Assembly: GCA_007859835.1 (NCBI GenBank)
Contig: SJPJ01000001.1
Coordinates: forward strand, 5,787,992 to 5,851,991
DNA: 64,000 nt
DNA from: Novipirellula herctigrandis
GTDB taxonomy: Bacteria; Planctomycetota; Planctomycetia; Pirellulales; Pirellulaceae
Reading direction: 5' to 3'
Every line of letters starts with the position of its first letter. Positions within the stretch are counted from its first letter, which is position 1. The notes beneath the pieces were generated by a model, which saw only the letters and a program-made list of their open reading frames with translations, was not told where the DNA came from and did not search any database. Shown here in pieces: positions 47,017 to 56,325 of the stretch. The position numbers were made by a program, and so were the translations under genes.

Positions 47017-49370
47017 CGGCTCAAGGTTCGTTCCATCGCTTTGCGTAGTGGTGCTTCCGCGATCTGGTACCAAAAAAGTGCTTCGTTGTTGGGGTGGTTT
47101 CGCGAAAAATCGTAGAGCATTTGCAAGCCGACTTGGCTTGATTCATTTCCAAAACATGCCTTTAGCTGATCGAGCTCCGACTGAGTCAATGCATGAAGGC
47201 AGGTCAAAGTTTGAGTGGCGACCTTTCCACTTACTGCGGAAGTCAAGCTTCGGTAGTCATTTTGAAATGCCTCTGGGGTGAACGTATCAAGCGCACGACG
47301 GGCAAAAGTTTTCGAAGCATCTTCGTTGATGTACCTGACCAACGATGACACACAAGCGTGACAGAGCGGGCCATGATCAGGATTGCGAAGAAGTTGGTCC
47401 AAAACATCCTTAGTATGTTCGGTTGATCCCATCGCAACAAATGCCGTTTGCCGACACAGTTGCATCGGCCAGGTATCTTCGGCGAACAAATCAGGCGAGT
47501 ACCTCAGTAACGTTCGGCCTGCAAATTCCAACGCCATTTGTTTCCAAGCCTTCGGTGCGATCCTATTGCTGGGAATCTCAAAATCGTTCGCCGGATCACG
47601 ATCGTACTCCGCAAGAATAAAGGCGTCACCGAGGCTCAGTAGTCCTCCGTCAATCATTTTCCGTAGTGCCGAAACGAGTACGGGATCGATTGATTTAGCT
47701 GGATCGTCCTGCATCGCACTTGCTTCGACTAATCGATTCATGATCGGTTCGCTCAATAAGTAGGAGGCGACGGACGTCATCGGCTCATTGGCATCAAATG
47801 CATTCGGTTTTGAAGCCGTATCACCAAGCAATGCTTGCCTCGCCGCATCGAACGCGCCGGTTCGGAACCGAACCGCTCCCGATTCGGAGGTCCAACGCAC
47901 GAGTTCACCCGCATCCATGTCGATTTCCATCGTGGAGCCCTCGGTCTTCGCGATCAAATGGTGGTCGGCAACTTCAAAACGAGACTTCGCTTTATAGGCA
48001 AAAGGCAGCCAATCCGCCGATCCGTATGAACTGACGTATTGCAGCGGACTATCGTTTTCATCGCGAGTCGATCGAATGGCCCAATCAAAATTCAGTCGAC
48101 CATGTTGTGTCGGGTCATGCGATGCCGCGACTTTGACACCATACTTTAGACAGCCACCTGCACGGATTGGAGAAAACCGCATTTGCTTTTTATGACTCGT
48201 GTGATCGATCACGACCACGTCTGAATCGACTAGGATACGAAACAATTCAACCTGGTGATTTGGATCGGACGCAGCTTTGACGTCCCATTCGATATAAAGC
48301 CCTTTGTCGGATTGAATTAAACGCGCCGCATGCGGACCTGCTGTTTGTGAAAGTTCAAGATCACCTCCTGCTTCGATTGACCGAGATACCCACTGACCGG
48401 CAAGCAAGAATGCTTTGGCGCGTTGATCGAGCGGTGTATCCAAACTTGGGCATCCCTTGATTTCATCAAGATGGATGGTCAATGTTCCGTTCTGTACACG
48501 ATCAAACTTGACACGATGTGTAGCGAATCGGCCACTTTCCCATAGCTGGCGCGTGACGGATTGGATCGTCTGTTGATCGACTGCGTCTCCTTCATCAAGG
48601 TTGACGAACTCAAGGATCGATTCACGTGAGTTGATTTCGTTGCCCTGAATTACAATCTGGTTAGCCTGATTCGGTTTTCCAGCTTCGGCGACGTCGATTA
48701 CCAGTGTGCCCGTTTGCGTATCTGAATCGCTACTGATCGTCACGAAAATCATCGCATCGGAGTAGCCGAGGCCTGCAATTGCTTTGCGGCATGCCGCTTG
48801 GAGTGTTTCATTCGAGTCGAACGGGACGGGATCGCCTATTTTCCAGACAGGTTTCTCCAGGTCCTTTTCTTTTCCGTTTTCGTCCACCCACCGTGTTTGC
48901 AGTTTTCCATTAATTTCAACGAACGAGGGAAACGTATCGTCGGCGGGAAACGGCTTGGTTAGCCGGTCGACAAGATCAGGAACGTGAACTGGAAGGTCGC
49001 CCCTAATTTGAACGTCACCACAGGTGAATTGCTTTCCCTCGGTGATTACGAATGTCCAAGCCAAATTGGCGACATCATCGTTTCCTTGAACCGAAATATC
49101 TCGAAAACCTTCGTTTCGATAACCAGCCGTCAATCGTTTCTCAGTGACCGAGCCAGTCAAATTACGGTCGCCCATGGGGTGGCTGGCGATCAAAAAGTCC
49201 GCATCGCGGTTGAGTGCTTCGCGAAGTTGTGCGTCCGAATACGTTTCGTTGCCGCTAAAGAAGACCACGCCTGCGGGTGACTTAGGGGCCGCCGATTCAT
49301 CCGCCAGGATAACGTTGCAACTCCCCCAACATAGAACGGTCGCGGCAAGCCATTGATTCAAAGCAAGCAT
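47013..49370 (-). CDS. Exported protein with POTRA-like repeats, no beta-barrel seen
   Basis: 785 residues from ATG 49370, with a signal peptide (about 1-25, ending VILADES). The N-terminal half has at least two or three POTRA-like units. One begins FFSGNETYSDAQLREALNRD. Another is IVIQGNEINSRESILEFVNL, followed by QSVTRQLWESGRFATHRVKF, matching the strand-helix-helix-strand pattern of BamA/TamA POTRA domains. The C-terminal half is not an evident 16-stranded barrel; it looks globular with a helical end (RALDTFTPEAFQND...). The function is unknown. The next gene encodes a coupled membrane protein. In-frame ATG 49415 upstream gives a longer, less signal-like start. Confidence 0.6.
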   Translation of the reverse strand: MLALNQWLAATVLCWGSCNVILADESAAPKSPAGVVFFSGNETYSDAQLREALNRDADFLIASHPMGDRNLTGSVTEKRLTAGYRNEGFRDISVQGNDDVANLAWTFVITEGKQFTCGDVQIRGDLPVHVPDLVDRLTKPFPADDTFPSFVEINGKLQTRWVDENGKEKDLEKPVWKIGDPVPFDSNETLQAACRKAIAGLGYSDAMIFVTISSDSDTQTGTLVIDVAEAGKPNQANQIVIQGNEINSRESILEFVNLDEGDAVDQQTIQSVTRQLWESGRFATHRVKFDRVQNGTLTIHLDEIKGCPSLDTPLDQRAKAFLLAGQWVSRSIEAGGDLELSQTAGPHAARLIQSDKGLYIEWDVKAASDPNHQVELFRILVDSDVVVIDHTSHKKQMRFSPIRAGGCLKYGVKVAASHDPTQHGRLNFDWAIRSTRDENDSPLQYVSSYGSADWLPFAYKAKSRFEVADHHLIAKTEGSTMEIDMDAGELVRWTSESGAVRFRTGAFDAARQALLGDTASKPNAFDANEPMTSVASYLLSEPIMNRLVEASAMQDDPAKSIDPVLVSALRKMIDGGLLSLGDAFILAEYDRDPANDFEIPSNRIAPKAWKQMALEFAGRTLLRYSPDLFAEDTWPMQLCRQTAFVAMGSTEHTKDVLDQLLRNPDHGPLCHACVSSLVRYINEDASKTFARRALDTFTPEAFQNDYRSLTSAVSGKVATQTLTCLHALTQSELDQLKACFGNESSQVGLQMLYDFSRNHPNNEALFWYQIAEAPLRKAMERTLSR

Positions 49371-49454
49371 TGTGTTTCTCCGAGCACAGTGAAGTTGCAC
49401 GAGAGTTTCACACAAACGCGAATGAACGCCAAGATCAATTCGATAACGTGTATT

Positions 49455-49922
49455 TCAAACTGCGTAGAGTTGATAGAGCATTAGATAGACCACCACGCCA
49501 GTGACCGAGACATACATCCAGATGGGATAAGCGTATCGAACGAGTCGTTTATGAGCGACGATGCGGCCTTTCATCGCTAAATAGACTGCTCGGAGTGCCA
49601 AGAAGGGAACTAGCATCGCGAGAATCAAATGCGTACCCAGAATCGCAAAATACAGATAGCGAGCGGCATTCGATGCAATCGCCGGATCGGTCGGAAACCG
49701 CTTATTCGGCTCACCGGTCGTTTCGTAGAGAGCAAACTTGTGAAGCAGGTACATCAGTAAGAAGAGTGCACTGACGCCGAGCGCGGATAGCATCAACTTC
49801 TTGTGGACCCGCGCTTTCCCTTGCCGGATCTTTACGAATGCCATCGCAAGCAAAACGATCGCAATGGCATTAAGCGACGCGGTTGCATGTGGCAGGTTGT
49901 CGGCTAAGAATTGCCAAGACAC
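49455..49922 (-). CDS. DUF420 membrane protein (CtaM/YozB-like)
   Basis: A 155-residue protein with four membrane helices and conserved histidines: NLPHATASLN, KARVHKKLM, LLHKFALYE, GTHLILAM and AHKRLVRYAYPIWMYVSVTGV. DUF420 proteins such as B. subtilis CtaM are needed for assembly of heme-a cytochrome oxidase. Position next to Sco and in the ctaA/ctaB cluster supports this role. Starts 4 bp after the Sco stop. Confidence 0.88.
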   Translation of the reverse strand: MSWQFLADNLPHATASLNAIAIVLLAMAFVKIRQGKARVHKKLMLSALGVSALFLLMYLLHKFALYETTGEPNKRFPTDPAIASNAARYLYFAILGTHLILAMLVPFLALRAVYLAMKGRIVAHKRLVRYAYPIWMYVSVTGVVVYLMLYQLYAV

Positions 49923-49926
49923 TTGT

Positions 49927-50613
49927 TTAGGAATCCTTCCGCTCAGAGAACTGAATCATTTGGCGAATCGTTTCTTTTAGTTTTTCAAATTGTGGCTTTT
50001 CGGGCCAGGTATAGAATCCTTCGATTTGACCTTTTGTATCGACCAAAACGAAACGCTCGGAGTGGAACTGCTTATCGACGGGCAACCGATAGATTTCGGC
50101 ACCGATGCGACGAATGTAGTTCAAGTCGCCTGTCATGAAGAGCCATTGTTTCTCGTCAGCACCAAATCGTGCAGCGTACTCTCGGAGAATTTTGGGTGTA
50201 TCCGTTTCCGGATCGACCGAGATTGCAACAAAGTGCACGCCCTGGCCTAGAAATTCATCCTGTAACTCTTTCAACTTCTGGTTCTGGCGAACACAGATAC
50301 TCGGGCAAGTGCTGTAGAAAAAACTGACAATGTAGGGTTGCCCGAGCAATGCCTCGCTACTGATCTTTTCGCCACTGCGTTCCACGAGTTCAAATCGACT
50401 CAGCCATGCTTCATCTTCAGGCGGTCGGCTAGGTATAGCGTTTTCGGTTACCGAATCCTCTTCGACAAAATCCATGGGCGATACATCGTTCGAAAAAATC
50501 TCGATCTGCTCATTTGATCGCGCGCGACTAGCGATGCTCTTGAATGTTCGAATCCCGAGACCGACAATGACCGCAGCGATCAGGATTAAAACGATGTTGA
50601 CCGTGGTTCGCAT
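49927..50613 (-). CDS. SCO1/SenC-type copper chaperone
   Basis: A 228-residue membrane-anchored thioredoxin-fold protein. A single N-terminal helix (VNIVLILIAAVIVGLGI) is followed by the copper site YSTCPSIC (Cys 103 and Cys 107) and the third ligand His 184 in QFHSERFVLVD. It delivers copper to the CuA centre of cytochrome oxidase. Part of the oxidase-assembly cluster, ahead of DUF420 and downstream of the ABC genes. Confidence 0.93.
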   Translation of the reverse strand: MRTTVNIVLILIAAVIVGLGIRTFKSIASRARSNEQIEIFSNDVSPMDFVEEDSVTENAIPSRPPEDEAWLSRFELVERSGEKISSEALLGQPYIVSFFYSTCPSICVRQNQKLKELQDEFLGQGVHFVAISVDPETDTPKILREYAARFGADEKQWLFMTGDLNYIRRIGAEIYRLPVDKQFHSERFVLVDTKGQIEGFYTWPEKPQFEKLKETIRQMIQFSERKDS

Positions 50614-50687
50614 TTCTATCCTCTGTTCTCTTGCAAATTACGTGTGGAGTATGGATTGTAGCGTTTTAGGCTCCGTTACAACACGCG

Positions 50688-51539
50688 TTAAACCACCACA
50701 TCTACTTTGCGGCTGCCACGTACAAAGTACCAAGCCAAAACGCTTACAAAGACCGTTGCGAGGATCGTGACGCACCAGCATGCGCTGCTCGACGGTGCAA
50801 AACCGGCAGCCGAAAAATCGATTTCGGGATATATCAGACGTCGCATTTCAACCATCGCATAGCTGAGCGGGTTGACTCGCATGACCCCACCAAGAATCAT
50901 TTGACCTAAGTTGGAATCATTCCACGCGGGAATTGGGAAAAACGAGCCGCTGAGAAGCCACATCGGCATCAAGCCTAACATCATGATCGCGTGGAACCCT
51001 TGGGTTGAATCCATTGGCCAAGCAACAATCATCCCCAGTGAACACATGCCAGCCGCGACGATTGCTAAAAGAAGCATCAGAGGCACGATGGTCCAACTCA
51101 ACGGCGCGGCCCCAAACAGGTAAACAAGCAACAGGAAGAATGTCGCTTGAACCCACGCGATCGCGCCGCCACCAAGTACTTTGCCTGCTAGTACCGGCCA
51201 ACGGCCGACGGGTGCCACTAGAACGGATTGCATAAAGCCTTCGCGGCGATCTTCGATCACGGAAATGGTCGCAAAAATCGCAGTGAACAAAATGATGAGT
51301 CCTACCGTTCCTGGCAAAAAGAACTCGATGAAACTCTGGTCACCCGCACCGGTAAAGGAACCTCGAAGTCCCGTCCCGAAGAGTAGCCAAAACAGCAGCG
51401 GTTGCAGGATCGCAGCGGTGACGCGGTTTCGTTGGCGAAAAAAACGAGTCCATTCACGCCGTGCCAGCATCCAGGCAGCCGCCAAGCCGGCGGTCGTCGT
51501 GGGGGTCGCTAGGGTGTTGCCGCTAGTAAGGGTGCTCAT
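50688..51539 (-). CDS. ABC-2 type permease of the oxidase-assembly cluster
   Basis: A 283-residue membrane protein with six helices. It has an N-terminal EWTRFFRQRNRVTAAILQPL and the ABC-2 signature region DRREGFMQSVLVAPVGRWPVLAGKVLGG. It pairs with the ATPase encoded 72 bp upstream. Together they form a NatAB/NosFY-like exporter. The location between ctaB and the Sco gene suggests a role in respiratory-oxidase biogenesis, for instance moving copper, heme or a sulfur compound; this is inference from context. Confidence 0.85.
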   Translation of the reverse strand: MSTLTSGNTLATPTTTAGLAAAWMLARREWTRFFRQRNRVTAAILQPLLFWLLFGTGLRGSFTGAGDQSFIEFFLPGTVGLIILFTAIFATISVIEDRREGFMQSVLVAPVGRWPVLAGKVLGGGAIAWVQATFFLLLVYLFGAAPLSWTIVPLMLLLAIVAAGMCSLGMIVAWPMDSTQGFHAIMMLGLMPMWLLSGSFFPIPAWNDSNLGQMILGGVMRVNPLSYAMVEMRRLIYPEIDFSAAGFAPSSSACWCVTILATVFVSVLAWYFVRGSRKVDVVV

Positions 51540-51611
51540 GGGATAGACGAAAAACTTTCTAGGCTGGCATGTGGTGCTTGGGTTTGGCAGAGAAGCCTGA
51601 CAATCATGACG

Positions 51612-52580
51612 TTACTGAAACTTGTGCCCTGTCTTGGCGATGAAGACGTCTTCGAGGCTGGGGCGGCCGATCGTGATCGCTTGGACTTGATTGCCAAGTC
51701 GCGCCGAAATGACCGGAACAAGCTCCGCGGCGGAATCACTTTGCAAGCGAAGTTGATGATGCAACCGTTGGGGAAAAAGTCCAAGTTCTTCACGCAGGAT
51801 TCGCTCGGCATCGCTAACATTGGTGGATTCGATCGTCACAACTCCATCGCCCAGATTCGATCGGAGCTGTGCGGGACTTCCTTGATCAATCTTTCGACCT
51901 TTGTGCATAATCGCCACTTGGTCAGCTTTGTCCGCTTCTTCAAGCAAGTGCGTCGTCAACAGCACCGATGTCCCTTCGTCGCTCATCGCACGAACTGCGT
52001 TCCAAAGGTCCAACCGAGCGCCGGGGTCCAGGCCCGTACTCGGTTCATCTAGAAGCAACAATCGCGGACGATGTAGCATCCCTTTGACCAATTCCACACG
52101 TCGTTTGAGTCCACCCGAAAGCGTCTCGCAGAGATCTTTGCGGCGATTGGTTAAGTCCAATTGGTCAAGCAGGACATCGCGACGCGAGTTCAACTCTTTC
52201 CCCGTGAGCCCATACAGAGCTCCTTGGCAAGCAATATTCTCGTCAACGGTTAACTTGTTGTCCAAGCTTGGCGATTGAAATACGACTCCAATTTGTCGAC
52301 GCACCGCCAGTGGATTGGTATGGCTATCGAAACCGCTGATGCGGACCGTACCACGTTGGATCGGCATTAAAGTGGATAACAATCGGAACAGTGTCGTTTT
52401 GCCGCTGCCGTTGGGTCCGAGTAGCGCGAAGATCTCGCCGGCGTGCGTCCTGAGATCAACACCCTTTAATGCTTCATGGTTTTCGTAGGTATGCCACAAA
52501 TCGGTCGCCGCGCAAACAATGTCTGCGACGCGACCGTTTCGACCCGATGCCATGGATTGTTCTGTGATAGCGCTGTTCAT
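51612..52580 (-). CDS. ABC transporter ATP-binding protein
   Basis: A 322-residue ATPase of the drug/Na+ (NatA/CcmA-like) type: Walker A LLGPNGSGKTTLF, Q-loop VVFQSPSLDN, signature LSGGLKRRVELV, Walker B LLLLDEPSTGLD and switch TTHLLEEA. The C-terminus has a small regulatory domain (about 235-320). It starts 2 bp after the ctaB stop and is followed by its permease partner. All catalytic motifs are intact. Confidence 0.9.
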   Translation of the reverse strand: MNSAITEQSMASGRNGRVADIVCAATDLWHTYENHEALKGVDLRTHAGEIFALLGPNGSGKTTLFRLLSTLMPIQRGTVRISGFDSHTNPLAVRRQIGVVFQSPSLDNKLTVDENIACQGALYGLTGKELNSRRDVLLDQLDLTNRRKDLCETLSGGLKRRVELVKGMLHRPRLLLLDEPSTGLDPGARLDLWNAVRAMSDEGTSVLLTTHLLEEADKADQVAIMHKGRKIDQGSPAQLRSNLGDGVVTIESTNVSDAERILREELGLFPQRLHHQLRLQSDSAAELVPVISARLGNQVQAITIGRPSLEDVFIAKTGHKFQ

Positions 52581-52582
52581 AC

Positions 52583-53644
52583 TTAGGCGAGCGACCGTAT
52601 CGTGACGACAATAAGAATTGCCGGTAAAACCAATAGAGAACTGCGAAGCAGTTTCCGCGCCATTAAATCATCAGGGGAAGCAAAGAAATGCAGTGAAGCT
52701 CGAAGCATTGGATAACAAACGCTGGCAACGGCGATCGATGCAATGATACCGCCAACGACACCTTCGGGGATCATGCACAACGCAAGCCCACAAGCCAAAA
52801 TCGCGAACGAACCGGCAATGCTCTGCCAACCGGCCGATTTGCCACTTGGGTCTACAGTGGTTGACATGCAAAAACCAGCTGCAGCGTATTGTCGACGATA
52901 AAGCCAAGCAATCGCCATAAAATGAGGATATTGCCAGGCGGCCAAAATCCCAAACAACAACCATCCGGTCGCATCGATGTGACCACCGCCCGCTGCGGTA
53001 TAGCCGATCATTACAGGCAGAGCACCGGCTATTGCACCAACGGTGGTGTTAAACGAAGTGCGAGTTTTCATCGGCGTGTAGACAAGCACGTAAAGAAGCC
53101 AGGTCGTCACTCCGGCAATCGCAGGTTTGGCGTCGAACACGAAGTACAAAATCGCCGTCCCAACGATTCCAAGGAATGCGGTATAGATGGCTGCGGCGAA
53201 AACATTCATGCGTTTATCGGGAAGTGGCCGCACTGCTGTTCGAGGCATGTGACAATCGATGGCACGTTCCCAAATTTGGTTTGCTGCTCCGGCACTGGCG
53301 GCGACCATCCCGGTGCCCAATAGCAACCATGCCATTTCAGTCATCGGAATCAATCCACCTGCCGCAATGGAGGCTGAAGCGACGGTCGTCACCAAAATCA
53401 TTGTGACAATTCTTGGTTTGGTCAGTTGGACCAAGTCGATTGCGGTCGATTTGAATGAAGTTGGTTTCGAGGAGGAAGCCGATACCGAGTCACCCAGCGG
53501 ATGATCGTGGCTCCCCTCCCCTGGCCCAATCCTTGATTCGGAATTCACTCGATCATCTTCGCTCACGTAATCGCTCCGCGCCATGAGAAGGTCAGGAACC
53601 GATTTCGATGTGGAAAGATCGGCGGTCAGGGTATCAGTCGACAT
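52583..53644 (-). CDS. ctaB: Heme o synthase (protoheme IX farnesyltransferase)
   Basis: A 353-residue UbiA-family membrane prenyltransferase that adds a farnesyl group to heme b. The aspartate motif is NQIWERAIDCHMPRTAVRPL, and the later YTPMKTRTSFNTTVGA-GALPVMIG region also matches. A soluble N-terminal extension of about 70 residues (MSTDTLTADLST...) is unusual, since the family starts close to TKPRIVTM. It lies 11 bp after ctaA and 2 bp before the ABC ATPase, so the heme-a pathway and transporter are cotranscribed. Confidence 0.95.
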   Translation of the reverse strand: MSTDTLTADLSTSKSVPDLLMARSDYVSEDDRVNSESRIGPGEGSHDHPLGDSVSASSSKPTSFKSTAIDLVQLTKPRIVTMILVTTVASASIAAGGLIPMTEMAWLLLGTGMVAASAGAANQIWERAIDCHMPRTAVRPLPDKRMNVFAAAIYTAFLGIVGTAILYFVFDAKPAIAGVTTWLLYVLVYTPMKTRTSFNTTVGAIAGALPVMIGYTAAGGGHIDATGWLLFGILAAWQYPHFMAIAWLYRRQYAAAGFCMSTTVDPSGKSAGWQSIAGSFAILACGLALCMIPEGVVGGIIASIAVASVCYPMLRASLHFFASPDDLMARKLLRSSLLVLPAILIVVTIRSLA

Positions 53645-53655
53645 GGGCGAATAGT

Positions 53656-54702
53656 TTATTGGAAAGAGTGCCGGCTCAGGTATCGGACTCGCAGTATACG
53701 CAATAAAGCGACCGTGGAAACGGCAAGAATCAGCGGCCCGATCGCCACGTGGGCTGTGACCAGCAACGCGTCGACGTAGTTTTTTGACTCAATTAAGTGC
53801 CCCGACGCTCCTGGAAACCATTGAAGGAACGAGGGCCAGCCATAATTGACGACCCAGCTGACTATGCCCAGCAAGATTTGGACTGCCGTCAAGGCGACCA
53901 AGATGATCCCTGGCCGAGACACCGAAAAATCGCTGGATCCCCTCAGTTGTCGCCAAACGACGGCAGTCAATAACCATATTAAAAACGCCGTTATTACATG
54001 AGCCCAGACGGTATACAGAAACCAAGATGGCGAATCCGTGGGTTGCAAATGGCGAATTTTTGCCCCAAGAACCAACTGGGTGAAGCACACGATTAGCAGC
54101 ACCGAGATGACGGTAATCGTCCCCGCAGACGGTATTGCCATTCCGGAATTTGCGTTTTCATGATTGTGTGGAGCCTGGTTATCGGGGGCAACAGCGACAT
54201 GATTGGCAACGGAAAGTTGTTTCCACCATCGGCTCGTCACCACCGCACCGGCTGTGGCAATTGCGAAAACGATTGGCGCGGTGCTGCCATGAATCATCGC
54301 AAATACCCGATCGCTTAACATCACGCGGATTCCACCTAGGCCGCCTTGAATGATCACCAACAGCAAGATGATCGCGGAGAGGATCTTTACCCAGCGTCGC
54401 TCTTCGGTCATTGCCGCCGAAATCACCAATCCTATCGCTGTAAAGCCGACCAAAGCGCCAAGAAGCCGGTGGCCATGTTCGATGAAAAGATCAAACGGTC
54501 CAAGCAGCCAAGTCTTATACGGATATAGAAAAAGGTTGTAGCCGTATGTATTGGGCCAATCGGGAACGGCCATCCCCGCGTCGTAAGTTGTCACCAATCC
54601 GCCGACCCAAATCAATGGCCAAGTCAACACCACCGTCAACACCGCCAAGCGGTGAACGATAGTGGAGGAACGGGGTACCGTGTCTTTGAGTTCCGTGTTC
54701 AT
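53656..54702 (-). CDS. ctaA: Heme A synthase
   Basis: A 348-residue membrane protein with about eight helices that oxidises the methyl group of heme o to the formyl of heme a. Heme-ligand histidines are visible in FIEHGHRLLGA, VFAMIHGSTAP, YTVWAHVITAFL and LLVTAHVAIGPL. It follows the small membrane protein with a 4-bp overlap (ATGA). It is needed, with ctaB, for aa3-type oxidase. Confidence 0.92.
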   Translation of the reverse strand: MNTELKDTVPRSSTIVHRLAVLTVVLTWPLIWVGGLVTTYDAGMAVPDWPNTYGYNLFLYPYKTWLLGPFDLFIEHGHRLLGALVGFTAIGLVISAAMTEERRWVKILSAIILLLVIIQGGLGGIRVMLSDRVFAMIHGSTAPIVFAIATAGAVVTSRWWKQLSVANHVAVAPDNQAPHNHENANSGMAIPSAGTITVISVLLIVCFTQLVLGAKIRHLQPTDSPSWFLYTVWAHVITAFLIWLLTAVVWRQLRGSSDFSVSRPGIILVALTAVQILLGIVSWVVNYGWPSFLQWFPGASGHLIESKNYVDALLVTAHVAIGPLILAVSTVALLRILRVRYLSRHSFQ

Positions 54703-54884
54703 CGTTCGCCTCGCGTTTGTCGCCAGGCGAAAATCCGTTCACCCGACATTCCGCCGAGAACTGCACCACCGGCACCGAAAAAAAATCCTGCGACCAATCC
54801 ACCAAAACTCAGCGCGAACATTACGGTCACACCAAGGGTAATTCCTATGATTGCACCGATCGATCGATAGTTATCTCGATTCAT
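54699..54884 (-). CDS. Small membrane protein in the oxidase-assembly cluster
   Basis: 61 residues from ATG 54884, whose AGGAGA lies 7-12 nt upstream, inside the 3' end of the cytochrome gene. The protein has an N-terminal MNRDNYRSIGAI and one or two glycine-rich helices (GVTVMFALSFGGLVAGFFFGAGGAV), then a basic tail. Its stop overlaps ctaA by 4 bp and its start overlaps the upstream stop by 14 bp, so it is firmly part of the operon. No known family recognised; possibly an oxidase subunit or assembly factor. Confidence 0.7.
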   Translation of the reverse strand: MNRDNYRSIGAIIGITLGVTVMFALSFGGLVAGFFFGAGGAVLGGMSGERIFAWRQTRGER

Positions 54885-56127
54885 TTGCAGTCTCCTGATT
54901 CTCATCCGACGCAAACGACTGCACATAGCGAATCAAGTTCCATACCTGGTCAACCGTTAAACCTTGGTGGCTTTCAATGGCAACAACTTCGATTCCCGGC
55001 ATTGGCGTGCCTGCGATCCCTTGGACGATGCGTCGGTACAGTGTTTCTGCATCACCACCGCCGTGAAAAATACCATCTTTGAGGGTACGCGGTTTGATTT
55101 GGCGTGGCATCATGGCGCCGGCGTCAAGAAACGGTTTCATGTCTACGGAATCGGACGGGGTTAACCCGATTCGCGAGGAATACTCTTTCGACCAATCGTC
55201 GTAATCGAGTGTGATCGTTTGGCCTAGTCCGTCCTCGTCGTGACAACCGACGCAATTGGCAATTTGACCATGAAATAATTTGCGGCCGCGTTCAATTGAT
55301 TCCGTAAGCTCGGATTCCGTCGGCTTGGCGACCGTTGGTGATGGGACTTCGACGACATATTGTTCAGCATCAGCCCACTCCTGGGCCACTTCGTTCAAAA
55401 TTTCAAGCGTCACTTCGTTTCCTTCTGTCAGTGAATCTTCACCAACACTGGCGGGAACTTTCAAACGCAGTTCGTCCTCGGGGACTTCTTCTTCGTAGCC
55501 CATTTCATCGACTGCCGCAGAAAGCAAATCACGTTCGACCTCGCCGCGAATCGACAAGTAGATGACGTAGTCAACGATCGCATCCAATTCATCATTGCTG
55601 ATCAACGGGTAGGCGGGCATGGCCGTACCTGCGATTCCGTGACGAATTCGTTCAATCAAATCGTCGCGTGTTGGTCGTTCAGAACGAGCGGTCGATTTCC
55701 ACTTAAAAAGGCCATGTCGAAAATCTCGCGGATACGGATTTTGCACCATCGATGCCGGCCCATTGCCACTGCCTGAAAGCCCGTGACACACCGCACAATG
55801 CTCGCGATACAAGCCTTGTTGAGTGCCATCTTGTAGGCTCAGTACCGGACCAGCCGCTTGAACGAGTCGGGCTGAGTCAACCAAATCGGCCAAAGATTCG
55901 TCGAGAAACTCAGTCGGCCAGCGGGGATCATTGGGAGTGCCAAACAGTGAGTCAGTGGCTTCGGAAGCGTCTTGTAGCGCAGCATCCATCGGGATCGCAC
56001 GGCTTCGTGCGAGCGTCATCGAGTAAACCTGATTCGGATCAAACTGCTCAATCTTGGTGTCGCAGCCCGAGAAGGCAGCCACTAAAGAGAGCAGAACGAT
56101 GCAGCAAAGAGAGCGAAACATTGGCAC
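54871..56127 (-). CDS. Lipoprotein with two cytochrome c domains
   Basis: A 418-residue protein beginning with a lipobox signal (LVAAFSGC, acylated Cys near residue 22). It carries two heme c sites, CAVCHG at about 111-115 and CVGCHD at about 292-296, with Met-ligand regions IAGTAMPAYPL and IAGTPMPGIEV. It is probably an electron carrier anchored on the outer face of the inner membrane. It begins the ctaA/ctaB/Sco assembly cluster, so it is likely part of an oxidase electron path. Start could also be the second Met. Confidence 0.85.
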   Translation of the reverse strand: MPMFRSLCCIVLLSLVAAFSGCDTKIEQFDPNQVYSMTLARSRAIPMDAALQDASEATDSLFGTPNDPRWPTEFLDESLADLVDSARLVQAAGPVLSLQDGTQQGLYREHCAVCHGLSGSGNGPASMVQNPYPRDFRHGLFKWKSTARSERPTRDDLIERIRHGIAGTAMPAYPLISNDELDAIVDYVIYLSIRGEVERDLLSAAVDEMGYEEEVPEDELRLKVPASVGEDSLTEGNEVTLEILNEVAQEWADAEQYVVEVPSPTVAKPTESELTESIERGRKLFHGQIANCVGCHDEDGLGQTITLDYDDWSKEYSSRIGLTPSDSVDMKPFLDAGAMMPRQIKPRTLKDGIFHGGGDAETLYRRIVQGIAGTPMPGIEVVAIESHQGLTVDQVWNLIRYVQSFASDENQETANESR

Positions 56128-56257
56128 GGGAAAGGAGGGAGGGCGGTTTGGGTGTGCCTATTAAACCGTAAAAGGTAGGAAGACGTAAACGATAGGGAAT
56201 TGAATTACGCTAGGCGGATGGCATGAGTTCTGGCTTCACGTGTAGCTGCAATTAGCT

Positions 56258-56292
56258 TGTAGCCGAAATGCTAGGACGGGGCCTAGCCTACA
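56258..56292. repeat. Imperfect hairpin, REP-like intergenic element
   Basis: TGTAG and GCTAGG pair with CCTAGC and CTACA around a loop (56258-56292), just past the stop of the cupredoxin gene. It might terminate that gene weakly, but no T-run is present. Confidence 0.45.
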
Positions 56293-56325
56293 TCAAACTT
56301 AGGCATGCGTTCGACGCCAATGCGA

